From contig JAUXRY010000005.1 in assembly GCA_030679915.1 (NCBI GenBank), positions 62,001 through 126,000 of the forward strand: DNA of 64,000 nucleotides, in the 5' to 3' direction. This DNA comes from Thiobacillus sp. GTDB lineage: Bacteria > Pseudomonadota > Gammaproteobacteria > Burkholderiales > Thiobacillaceae. Within the stretch, counting starts at the first letter, position 1; each line of letters begins with the position of its first letter. The position numbers were made by a program, and so were the translations under genes. The notes under the pieces are model-generated. The model ran no database searches. It was not told where the DNA came from and was given only the letters and a program-made list of their open reading frames with translations. Of this stretch, positions 1 to 7,044 are shown one piece after another.

Positions 1-567
1 GTTCAATTCTGCGGTGCCGTACTCGTGGTTGGAAAAGCCTTCTAGCGAGGCGACCTCGATCAGGCGCTTGTTGTGCTTCCGGTAAATTTTCAGGGTGCCG
101 CCGATATGAGGGGTGATGACTGCGGCAATTTCTGCGTGGTCGTCTCCATCGAGATCGGCGACAGCCACCGGATTGAGCCAGCGGTTTGGCATGCCGATGG
201 CGGGCGATTGCGCGCTGATCGCCAGACTGTCGCCACGGGGCTCGATTAATACGAGTCGTGCGCCGTTGTCGCGCTGGCTGACGATGGCGAGTATCGCTTC
301 CGGTTCGTTTGCCGCCAGCTTGACGATCCTTGGCACCAAGTCCTCGAACACTTCGTCGTCGGGAAGCTGCAACGTGAGCGTGCGGCCGCTCCGCGTGGTG
401 GCGATAAGGCTTGCGTATTCGTGTGGTTTGCCAAGGGCGAAATGGCTGTAGCGTTCAACCGGGTTTGCGTAGTGTGCGTTGGCTATGGGTTCAGCCATGG
501 TTGCAGATCCACATCCGCTGAGCGAGAACAGGGTGACAAGTGGAAGCAGGGTGTGGTGCAGATTCAT
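1..567 (-). CDS. Lipoprotein with FG-GAP/VCBS-like segment (3' end outside window)
   Basis: Leftward frame open from an ATG at 567 to the window edge; 189 residues are visible and the C-terminus is missing. The N-terminus is a lipoprotein signal: a short hydrophobic stretch ending in LSGC, with the lipidated Cys at residue 19. Around residues 140-150 lies VAVADLDGDDHAEIAAV, the Asp-rich calcium-loop pattern of FG-GAP/VCBS repeats, so a beta-propeller-like extracytoplasmic domain is likely. Shine-Dalgarno GGAG at 577-580 sits in a small hairpin whose other arm abuts the ATG. Function not recognised; outer-membrane or periplasmic location is inferred from the lipobox. Confidence 0.7.
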   Translation of the reverse strand, partial: MNLHHTLLPLVTLFSLSGCGSATMAEPIANAHYANPVERYSHFALGKPHEYASLIATTRSGRTLTLQLPDDEVFEDLVPRIVKLAANEPEAILAIVSQRDNGARLVLIEPRGDSLAISAQSPAIGMPNRWLNPVAVADLDGDDHAEIAAVITPHIGGTLKIYRKHNKRLIEVASLEGFSNHEYGTAELN

Positions 568-634
568 GGAGCGTCGCTCCTGGATAAACAGCAGATGAGT
601 CGCCCCTGGCTGATCAGCCTTACAGAAAACAGCT

Positions 635-1132
635 TTAGCGCGGCGCCTGCCAGCAATTGTTGTTGACTTGCCAGCTCATCGAGAGTTGTTCCCCTGCGGG
701 ATACAACACGTATTTCACGCCCATGAAGTCGGCACCTTTGCGCCAGAACATGGCCAGCAGGTTTTTCTCCCCGGTGGCGACCACGCTGGTGGTGGGGATG
801 ACCTTGAGCGGGTTGCCATAGAGATTGGAATAGTTCGATGCGATGACCACGAAGTGGCGGAAAGCCGGTTCGACTTCCTGATCGAACGACACCAGCTTGT
901 CGTTGCAGAAGCTGAACAGAAAACGTCGTCCAGCCGGGCTGTTGGGTAGGTCATAGGCAAACAACCCGTCGTTGCCAACCGGCACGGTCTTGCCGAATTT
1001 CCAGGTCTTGAGCGCCTGTTCGACATCCGCCCGGCTCATGCCATTTTTGAATTCGCCGATTTCCCAGGCTTGCGTGGGCAGGGCGAACAACAAACCAACA
1101 AGCAGGCTGAATATTGTTATGTTCTTTGCCAT
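635..1132 (-). CDS. Exported protein of unknown function
   Basis: 165 residues with a clear Sec signal peptide (hydrophobic residues 5-17, cleavage expected after PTQA at about 22), so probably periplasmic. The mature part is about 143 residues with two Cys (one in SFCNDK, one in NNNCW), which could form a disulfide. No family recognised. No Shine-Dalgarno is visible: the ATG lies 7 nt after the U-run of a terminator-like hairpin that ends the gene upstream (1139-1163), so its expression signals are unclear. Confidence 0.6.
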   Translation of the reverse strand: MAKNITIFSLLVGLLFALPTQAWEIGEFKNGMSRADVEQALKTWKFGKTVPVGNDGLFAYDLPNSPAGRRFLFSFCNDKLVSFDQEVEPAFRHFVVIASNYSNLYGNPLKVIPTTSVVATGEKNLLAMFWRKGADFMGVKYVLYPAGEQLSMSWQVNNNCWQAPR

Positions 1133-1138
1133 GGCATG

Positions 1139-1163
1139 AAAAAGGGCTGGTTAAAACCAGCCC
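1139..1163 (-). terminator. Rho-independent terminator after the DUF4197 gene
   Basis: On the minus strand GGGCTGG and CCAGCCC pair around a TTTTAA-type loop (plus-strand 1144-1163), followed by five U (plus-strand A 1139-1143). It lies 31 nt after the DUF4197 stop and directly before the start codon of the next leftward gene. Confidence 0.65.
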
Positions 1164-1193
1164 CAAGCATACCGTAGCGGAGGTTTAAAGGGT

Positions 1194-1955
1194 TTATTTG
1201 CCCATGACTGCACCAAAGACCTTCTTCAGCAAGTCGCTGCCGGCTTGCAGCGGGTTGGCACGAATCGCCGCTTCTTTTTCCCCGATTAGCGTGTAGAGCC
1301 GGTCGAGCGACTGCTGGGTGACGTATTGTTCGACAGTGGCCTGGTTTTTGTCGACCAGGTTGAATTGCGCGGCCATGCCGGCGTACTGGTTGTATTGCTG
1401 CGCCAGCCCGACCTTGTCGGTGGTCGCCTTGACGATGGGACCGAAGCGTTCGGTCAGAGTTGTTTCGGTTTTATTGCGAAAGAAATCGGTGGCCGAAGTT
1501 TTGCCGCCAGTCAGTATGCCCTTGGCGTCTTCCAGCGACATCGCTTTGACGGCACCGACCAGCAGGGTTTTGGCTTCCGGGACCGCGGCTTCGGCAGCGC
1601 GGTTCATCGACAGCACCAACTCATCGGCCTGTTTGCCCATGCCGAACATGCGCATGGCTTTCTCGGCTTTTTGCAGGCTGGGTGGCAGCGGAATTCTGAG
1701 TGCGGCATTACCGAAGAAACCATCTTTTTGACCGAGTTGGGCGACAGCTGAGTTAGCGCCGCTGGTCAGCGCTTCTTTCAGGCCGGCGTTGATGTCGGTG
1801 CTGGAGAGCGCGTCGACGCCGGTGGAAGCGGGCTGGCTGGCGGGCTTTTCGAGCACTCCTTTCAGCATGCCGCCCCAATCGAAGGCTTGGGCAGGCAGCG
1901 CCAAAGTCAAGCCGGCGGCCAGAATCATCCAGCGCTGTGGAGTAAGGTTGATCAT
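1194..1955 (-). CDS. DUF4197 family exported protein
   Basis: 253 residues. N-terminal signal peptide (hydrophobic residues 10-22, cleavage near PAQA/FDWGG), then a helical domain of about 220 residues resembling DUF4197, a proteobacterial periplasmic family of unknown function. Recognisable features are the opening SSTDINAGLKEALTSGAN, the central LEDAKGILTGG-ATDFFR segment and the C-terminal DRLYTLIGEKEAAIRANP. Shine-Dalgarno GGAG lies about 6 nt upstream of the ATG. A terminator hairpin follows the stop, so the gene is probably the end of its own transcript. The family call comes from sequence resemblance only. Confidence 0.8.
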   Translation of the reverse strand: MINLTPQRWMILAAGLTLALPAQAFDWGGMLKGVLEKPASQPASTGVDALSSTDINAGLKEALTSGANSAVAQLGQKDGFFGNAALRIPLPPSLQKAEKAMRMFGMGKQADELVLSMNRAAEAAVPEAKTLLVGAVKAMSLEDAKGILTGGKTSATDFFRNKTETTLTERFGPIVKATTDKVGLAQQYNQYAGMAAQFNLVDKNQATVEQYVTQQSLDRLYTLIGEKEAAIRANPLQAGSDLLKKVFGAVMGK

Positions 1956-1981
1956 GGTGTCTCTCCTTTAGGCATTGTGGG

Positions 1982-3379
1982 TCACAGCACCTCAGCCGCG
2001 TAATCTGCCAGGCGTGAACGCTCGCCGCGTTGCAGGGTGACATGGCCGTTGTGTGCCCAGCCTTTGAAATGGTCGACCACGTAGGTGAGACCAGAACTGC
2101 CCTCGGTGAGGTAGGGCGTGTCAATCTGTGAAATATTGCCCAGACACACCACTTTGGTTCCTGGCCCCGCACGCGTGATCAGCGTCTTCATCTGCTTGGG
2201 CGTGAGGTTTTGCGCTTCATCAATAATAAGAAACTTATTGAGGAAAGTGCGACCCCGCATGAAATTTAACGATTTGACCTTGATGCGACTGCGGATCAAA
2301 TCCTGCGTGGCTGCGCGTCCCCAGTCGCCCCCTTCGTCGTCGCTCTTGTTCAACACGTCGAGGTTGTCTTCCAGCGCGCCCATCCATGGCGTCATTTTTT
2401 CTTCCTCGGTGCCAGGCAAAAACCCGATGTCTTCGCCCACTGGAACGGTGACCCGGGTCATGATGATCTCGGTGTAGATTTTCTTGTCCAGCACCTGGGC
2501 CAGTGCTGAGGCCAGTGTGAGCAAGGTTTTTCCGGTACCGGCCTGGCCGAGCAGGGTGACGAAATCGATCTCGGGATCCATCAACACGTTGAGCGCAAAG
2601 TTTTGCTCCCGGTTGCGCGCGGTGATGCCCCACACATTGTTCTTCTGATGGCTGAAATCGCGCACCGTCACCATTTCTGCCTGCTTGCCTTCCACCTTCA
2701 ACACCTGGGCATAGAGCGGGTTGGGGCCTTCCTGATAGACAAACTCATTCGGGAGCAAGCCCGAAACCTGCGGACCCTTGATGCGGTAATAGGTATGGCC
2801 GTTGGCCTGCCACGACTCCATGTCCTTGCCGTGGGTGTCCCAAAAATCGGCAGACAGTTCACGGATGCCGGAATAGAGCAGGTCGGTGTCTTCCAGCACC
2901 TTGTCGTTGAAATAGTCTTCGGCAGGCAGGCCCAGTGCACGCGCCTTGATGCGCATGTTGATGTCTTTCGACACCAGAATGACCTGTCGTTTAGGATGGT
3001 GGCGCGAGAGGAACAGCACCACGCCGAGAATCTGGTTGTCGACCTTGCTGGTCGGCAAATTCATCGGGATGTCGCCGGAGATGGCTTCGGTTTGCAGGAA
3101 CAGTTTTCCGGTGGCCGATTTGTGGCTGTGCTGCGCAAGCGGTACGCCGTCTTCGATGTTGTCGAGCTTGCTGACGAGTTCATCGATAAAACGGCTGGCC
3201 TGGCGTGCATTGCGCGACACCTCGGTCATCCCCTTTTTGTGCATGTCGAGTTCTTCCAGCGTGGCGATCGGCACATATATATCGTGCTCTTCAAAACGGA
3301 ACAGGCTGGTGGGATCGTGCATCAGCACGTTGGTGTCCAAAACAAACAGCTTGGTCGGAGCGGCAGATTTTCTCGGCAT
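1982..3379 (-). CDS. phoH: PhoH-family ATPase with N-terminal PIN domain
   Basis: About 465 residues. N-terminal PIN ribonuclease domain beginning KLFVLDTNVLMHD with its conserved acidic residues, then a PhoH P-loop ATPase: Walker A GQAGTGKT near residue 275 and Walker B FLIIDEAQNL near residue 385. PIN-PhoH proteins (PhoH2, YlaK type) are thought to be RNA helicases/ribonucleases. The start is uncertain: the ATG at 3379 fits family length and begins MPRKSAAPTK; an ATG at 3418 has a G-rich sequence touching it, and the frame stays open to 3499. It diverges from the HIRAN gene; the shared intergenic region carries a promoter and a dyad reading the other way. Confidence 0.9.
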   Translation of the reverse strand: MPRKSAAPTKLFVLDTNVLMHDPTSLFRFEEHDIYVPIATLEELDMHKKGMTEVSRNARQASRFIDELVSKLDNIEDGVPLAQHSHKSATGKLFLQTEAISGDIPMNLPTSKVDNQILGVVLFLSRHHPKRQVILVSKDINMRIKARALGLPAEDYFNDKVLEDTDLLYSGIRELSADFWDTHGKDMESWQANGHTYYRIKGPQVSGLLPNEFVYQEGPNPLYAQVLKVEGKQAEMVTVRDFSHQKNNVWGITARNREQNFALNVLMDPEIDFVTLLGQAGTGKTLLTLASALAQVLDKKIYTEIIMTRVTVPVGEDIGFLPGTEEEKMTPWMGALEDNLDVLNKSDDEGGDWGRAATQDLIRSRIKVKSLNFMRGRTFLNKFLIIDEAQNLTPKQMKTLITRAGPGTKVVCLGNISQIDTPYLTEGSSGLTYVVDHFKGWAHNGHVTLQRGERSRLADYAAEVL

Positions 3380-3462
3380 GGCGATGTGGTGGTGGCCCGG
3401 TGAAGAGAACGTGTTCATCCTACCCCAAGCTGAAGTCCAGTTGTCCAATGAAAAAACTAAAC

Positions 3463-3492
3463 TTGAAACCTGACGGTCAAGACGATTTATAA
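3463..3492 (+). promoter_or_regulatory. Sigma-70-type promoter for the HIRAN gene
   Basis: TTGAAA at 3463-3468 and TTATAA at 3487-3492 with an 18-nt spacer, on the plus strand between the divergent phoH and HIRAN genes. The predicted start falls near 3498, inside the dyad at 3494-3516. Confidence 0.55.
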
Positions 3493-3493
3493 G

Positions 3494-3516
3494 GATCATT
3501 TCTCAGTAGAATGATC
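3494..3516. promoter_or_regulatory. Perfect dyad over the predicted transcription start
   Basis: GATCATT (3494-3500) and AATGATC (3510-3516) are perfect inverted repeats separated by 9 nt, just downstream of the TTATAA element. It could be an operator or a 5' hairpin; the second arm contains the upstream candidate ATG at 3511. Confidence 0.4.
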
Positions 3517-3540
3517 GGTTCTTCAAAGCGGTGTCCCGTG

Positions 3541-4020
3541 ATGAGTGCATGGTTTTCTGACAAGCGTAAATTCATTAAACCCTGGCGTGCGCATACGCTG
3601 TGGCTTGCACGTTCATTTCCGCTGATGCTACGTTTTCACTGGCTGATTCTGGCGTGGGTGTGGGCGCAACCGCTATATGCCCAGGTCGGTGCACACATCC
3701 TGCTGCAGGATTCGTCGTTGGCCGGATTTCAATATCATGCCGGCAAAAAGCTATGGCCGCAGATGCAGGTGGGTGATGCGCTCACGCTGGTACGCGAGCC
3801 CGACAATGTCCATGATGCGAAAGCGGTGCGGGTGGAATGGCAGGGCCACAAGATTGGCTACGTACCACGCCGCGAGAATGCCGATGTGGCGCGCTTCATG
3901 GATGGCGGGCAAATGCTGGTGGCTCGTATCAATCGACTGGCCGAGGTGCGCGATCCGTGGTCGCGGGTGCGTTTCGAGATTCTGGTTCCGGTACAACCGA
4001 CTGGGCAGGGCGTGCCATGA
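3541..4020 (+). CDS. Exported HIRAN-domain protein
   Basis: Open from 3511; the ATG at 3541 gives 159 residues. A hydrophobic segment ending near QPLYAQ (LILAWVWAQPLYAQ) looks like a signal peptide or anchor. The mature part is essentially one HIRAN domain of about 100 residues: start GFQYHAGKKLWPQM, the hallmark REPDNVHDAKAVRV, and KIGYVPRRENADVARFMD. HIRAN is best known as the 3'-end DNA-binding module of HLTF/Rad5 helicases; small stand-alone copies also occur in bacteria. Export would rule out a replication-fork role. Its stop overlaps the next start by four bases (ATGA), implying co-translation with the dehydrogenase-like gene. An in-frame ATG at 3625 is a later alternative start. Confidence 0.75.
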   Translation: MSAWFSDKRKFIKPWRAHTLWLARSFPLMLRFHWLILAWVWAQPLYAQVGAHILLQDSSLAGFQYHAGKKLWPQMQVGDALTLVREPDNVHDAKAVRVEWQGHKIGYVPRRENADVARFMDGGQMLVARINRLAEVRDPWSRVRFEILVPVQPTGQGVP

Positions 4021-5123
4021 AACGCTTGCGTGTCTGGAAGTCGGTTTGGCTTACTGGGGCGATGCTGCTGGCTTCGATTACCCAGGCTGGGGCTGAGCCC
4101 CGGACACTTCCCTTGTCCAGTCTCAAACTCCCGCCGGGATTCCAGATTGAACTGTTCGCCCGGGTGCCCAATGCGCGCCAAATGGCGCTCGGAAAAACCA
4201 TGCTGTTTGTCGGCAGCATGCACGCCGGCAAGGTCTACGCGATTCCGCTACAAGGTCCACGCAAACTGAGTGTGATCGCGGACAAGCTCGAGATGCCGGT
4301 TGGCGTGGCATTTCGTGATGGCGATCTGTATGTGTCGGCAGTGAACCGAATCTTGCGTCTGCACAACATCGAATCGCACGTGAATCGACCGCCCAAGCTT
4401 GAAGTGGTAAGCGAGGCTTATCCCACCGACACGCACCACGGCTGGAAATTCATTGCATTTGGACCCGATGGCAAGCTCTACGTACCGGTGGGTGCCCCGT
4501 GCAATATCTGCGAACCCGACCCGGACCGTTTTGCGACAATTACCCGGCTGGATGTGAATAGCGGAAAAGTTGAAGTGGTCGCGCGCGGGGTGCGTAATTC
4601 GGTTGGGTTTGACTGGCATCCACAAAGCGGCGAACTGTGGTTTACCGACAATGGCCGCGACTGGCTAGGTGACGAAGCGCCGCCGGATGAACTCAATCGG
4701 GTGAGCCAGACCGGCCAGCATTTTGGCTACCCATATTGCCACGGTGGCACGATTGCCGACCCCGAACTGGGGCGGACACGACGTTGCGATGCATTCGTTC
4801 CGTCGGTGCAAAACCTGGGTGCCCATGTGGCGAGCCTGGGCATGCGTTTTTACACGGGGAAGGCTTTTCCTGAGCGTTACCGGAATGCCGTATTCATTGC
4901 CGAGCACGGCTCCTGGAACCGCAGCAGGAAAAGCGGCTACCGGGTGAGCATGGTGCGGTTGCAGGACAACCGCGCGGTGAGCTACGAGCCTTTCATCAGC
5001 GGATGGCAGCGTAACGAATTGGCCTGGGGCCGCCCCGCCGACGTGCTGGTGATGCCCGATGGCAGCTTGCTGGTGTCGGACGATCAAGCCGGGGCTATCT
5101 ACCGCATCACTTACCGCGGTTAA
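4017..5123 (+). CDS. PQQ-type sugar (sorbosone) dehydrogenase-like protein
   Basis: 368 residues from the ATG overlapping the HIRAN stop; the frame extends upstream but the signal peptide (cleavage near ITQAGA) fixes this start. The mature protein is a six-bladed beta-propeller of the glucose/sorbosone dehydrogenase superfamily: PPGFQIELFARVPNARQM, GKLYVPVGAPCNIC, GVRNSVGFDWHPQSGELWF, FGYPYCHGG and the closing GRPADVLVMPDGSLLVSDD. Relatives are soluble periplasmic aldose or sorbosone dehydrogenases using PQQ. No PQQ biosynthesis gene lies in the window and the substrate is unknown. Two Cys in GAPCNICEP could form a disulfide. Confidence 0.82.
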   Translation: MKRLRVWKSVWLTGAMLLASITQAGAEPRTLPLSSLKLPPGFQIELFARVPNARQMALGKTMLFVGSMHAGKVYAIPLQGPRKLSVIADKLEMPVGVAFRDGDLYVSAVNRILRLHNIESHVNRPPKLEVVSEAYPTDTHHGWKFIAFGPDGKLYVPVGAPCNICEPDPDRFATITRLDVNSGKVEVVARGVRNSVGFDWHPQSGELWFTDNGRDWLGDEAPPDELNRVSQTGQHFGYPYCHGGTIADPELGRTRRCDAFVPSVQNLGAHVASLGMRFYTGKAFPERYRNAVFIAEHGSWNRSRKSGYRVSMVRLQDNRAVSYEPFISGWQRNELAWGRPADVLVMPDGSLLVSDDQAGAIYRITYRG

Positions 5124-5124
5124 C

Positions 5125-5145
5125 GCTGACCCTGTGCGGGTCAGC
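5125..5145 (+). terminator. Hairpin after the dehydrogenase gene
   Basis: GCTGACCC (5125-5132) pairs perfectly with GGGTCAGC (5138-5145) around a 5-nt loop, one base past the stop codon. No U-run follows, so it may be a weak terminator or a 3'-end stabiliser. Confidence 0.35.
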
Positions 5146-5189
5146 CTCAGACCATGGGCGGGCTGCGTCGGCCTGTTAGAATCGCCCCC

Positions 5190-5879
5190 ATGAAATTGCT
5201 TGTTTTAGATACCTCCACCGAATACTGCTCGGCCGCGTTGTGGCTCGACGGTGCGGTGCGGGCGCGGCGGGTTCGGGCCGATCAGCAGCACAGCAGCCTG
5301 TTGCTGCCGATGGTGGATGAACTCCTGAGGGAATCAGCGCTGAGTCTGCGCCAGCTTGATGGCATTGCTTATGGTGCCGGCCCCGGCTCGTTCACCGGGC
5401 TGCGCATTGCCTGCGCGGTGACACAGGGCCTGGCGTTTGGCGCCGACTTGCCGGTTGTGGGCATTTCCACGCTGGAATCCATCGCCGAACAGGCCGGCGC
5501 TGACAAAGTGCTGACGGTGCTTGATGCGCGTATGGCCGAGGTCTATTGGGCGGCGTACCAACGCGACGCAACGGGTTGGCGCTGTGTCGTCGAGCCTGCG
5601 CTGGCACTGCCTGAGTCGGTGTGCGTGCCAGACGGCGGCGACTGGGTAGGTGCCGGCAATGGATTCGTTGCACTGGGCGCAGTATTGCGGCCGCGTCTGA
5701 GCGCGCAGCTGGTACGCATTGATGACACGATCATGCCTGATGCTGCAGCGATGGCCCCGCTTGCCGCTCAGGCGTTTGAGCGAGGCGAGAGCACGGACGC
5801 CGCATTGGCTGCGCCGATTTATCTGCGCGACAAAGTTGCGCTGACGGTGGATGAACGCCGTGCGAGAAAATCCGCATGA
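5190..5879 (+). CDS. tsaB: tRNA threonylcarbamoyladenosine biosynthesis protein TsaB
   Basis: 229 residues. Opens MKLLVLDTSTEYCSAAL, the ASKHA-fold phosphate-1 segment of TsaB, followed by the diagnostic GAGPGSFTGLRIA near residue 65. TsaB is the scaffold partner of TsaD in the t6A37 tRNA-modification complex in the cytoplasm. It lacks the metal-binding His motif of TsaD, as expected. The ATG at 5190 matches the conserved N-terminus although the frame is open from 5154. Its stop overlaps the rimI start by ATGA; tsaB-rimI pairing is common in proteobacteria. Confidence 0.95.
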   Translation: MKLLVLDTSTEYCSAALWLDGAVRARRVRADQQHSSLLLPMVDELLRESALSLRQLDGIAYGAGPGSFTGLRIACAVTQGLAFGADLPVVGISTLESIAEQAGADKVLTVLDARMAEVYWAAYQRDATGWRCVVEPALALPESVCVPDGGDWVGAGNGFVALGAVLRPRLSAQLVRIDDTIMPDAAAMAPLAAQAFERGESTDAALAAPIYLRDKVALTVDERRARKSA

Positions 5880-6358
5880 GTGCCATTCCGGAATTTCCAA
5901 TACATGAAATAGCACATTGCTTGCGCCCGATGATTGAGGCCGACCTGCCACGTATCCACCGGATCGAGCTCGCGAGCTACGAATACCCCTGGACGCCCGG
6001 CAACTTCTCCGATTCATTAAGTGCGGGTTACAGCATGTGGGTGCATGAAGCCGACGGCGAGGTGATCGGGTATTACGCCATGATGGCGGCGGCAGGCGAA
6101 GCGCATATCCTCAATCTCACCATTGCACCAAGTTGGCGGGGGCACGGCTTGGGCCGTGATCTGCTAGAACATTGCCTGGCCCGCGCCTGCGATCATCGTG
6201 CCGAAAGTGTTTTTCTCGAAGTGCGCACGTCCAACGTGGTTGCGATTGCGCTTTACCATAGCAACGGTTTTGTCGACCTGGCATTCAGACGCGCCTACTA
6301 CCCTTCCCGCGATGGCCGTGAGGATGCGCTGATCATGACGCGCGAACTGACATGTTGA
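5876..6358 (+). CDS. rimI: Ribosomal protein alanine N-acetyltransferase RimI
   Basis: 160-residue GNAT acetyltransferase. Acetyl-CoA-binding motif A is LTIAPSWRGHGLGRDLLEH (the R/Q-x-x-G-x-G/A loop), followed by SVFLEVRTSNVVAIALYHSNGF and the Tyr-rich C-terminal RRAYYPS typical of RimI. The enzyme acetylates the N-terminal Ala of ribosomal protein S18. Overlaps tsaB by four bases and the next gene by seven, so it is translationally coupled to both. Confidence 0.93.
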   Translation: MSAIPEFPIHEIAHCLRPMIEADLPRIHRIELASYEYPWTPGNFSDSLSAGYSMWVHEADGEVIGYYAMMAAAGEAHILNLTIAPSWRGHGLGRDLLEHCLARACDHRAESVFLEVRTSNVVAIALYHSNGFVDLAFRRAYYPSRDGREDALIMTRELTC

Positions 6359-7026
6359 GTCGTGACGACATCTTTAATGAACTGGGCATTGGTCCGGTTT
6401 GGCGGTTGCGTAATGCGCCGGGCGAAGCACCGCAAGTCCCGGTTTCAGCCTCGATTCAGAATTGGGAACAGTTGGCCGATGCGGTGGCGCATTGCACCGC
6501 CTGCAAATTGCACACGACCCGAACGCAAAGTGTGCTTGGCGTGGGGGATCGCAACGCAGACTGGCTCATCATTGGCGAGGCACCGGGCGTCGAAGAGGAC
6601 GAGCAGGGCACGCCATTTGTCGGTCAGGCGGGTCAGATGCTCGACGCCATGTTGGGCGCCATCGGATTGGCGCGCGGAAACAATGTCTACATCACCAACG
6701 TGTTGAAATCCCATCCACCTGAAAATCGCGACCCCGAACCGGATGAGCTGGCCGCTTGCCGACCTTATCTGCAGGCGCAGATCGAACTCATCCAGCCGAA
6801 AATCATTCTTGCGCTGGGGCATGTTGCAGCCCAAAGTCTGCTCGAGACCACCGAGACGATTGGTCACCTGCGTGGAAGGGCGCATCAGTTTCAGGGTGTG
6901 CCGCTGGTGGCGACGTTTCACCCGGCTTATCTGTTGCGAAAACCGACCGAGAAGGCGCGTGTATGGGAAGACTTGTGCCTCGCGCGGCGGCTGGTGCAAT
7001 CCCCTCCCGCATTACTAAACCCGTAA
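6352..7026 (+). CDS. Family 4 uracil-DNA glycosylase (Fe-S)
   Basis: 224 residues. Family-4 signatures: [10 protein letters not shown] (first Fe-S Cys pair, near 46-49), [20 protein letters not shown] (uracil-pocket and water-activating loop, near 78-97), [16 protein letters not shown] with the third Cys-bearing segment ACRPYL, and the DNA-intercalation motif [10 protein letters not shown] near the C-terminus. The N-terminal 40 residues are a family-variable extension. It removes uracil from DNA for base-excision repair. Third gene of the tsaB-rimI run. Confidence 0.9.
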   Translation: MLSRDDIFNELGIGPVWRLRNAPGEAPQVPVSASIQNWEQLADAVAHCTACKLHTTRTQSVLGVGDRNADWLIIGEAPGVEEDEQGTPFVGQAGQMLDAMLGAIGLARGNNVYITNVLKSHPPENRDPEPDELAACRPYLQAQIELIQPKIILALGHVAAQSLLETTETIGHLRGRAHQFQGVPLVATFHPAYLLRKPTEKARVWEDLCLARRLVQSPPALLNP

Positions 7027-7044
7027 TTATTGGTCTGACTGTTT

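Noticed and set aside
113-451. 112-codon rightward open frame opposite the truncated lipoprotein gene
   Set aside because: The leftward frame has a lipobox, ribosome site and an FG-GAP motif; the rightward one has none.
2603-3403. 266-codon rightward open frame inside phoH
   Set aside because: Antisense shadow of a well-conserved PIN-PhoH gene; His/Arg-rich translation without domains.
3380-3499. N-terminal extension of phoH up to 3499
   Set aside because: Family proteins begin just before KLFVLDTNVLMHD; the extension runs through the divergent promoter region. The ATG at 3418 is kept as an alternative start.
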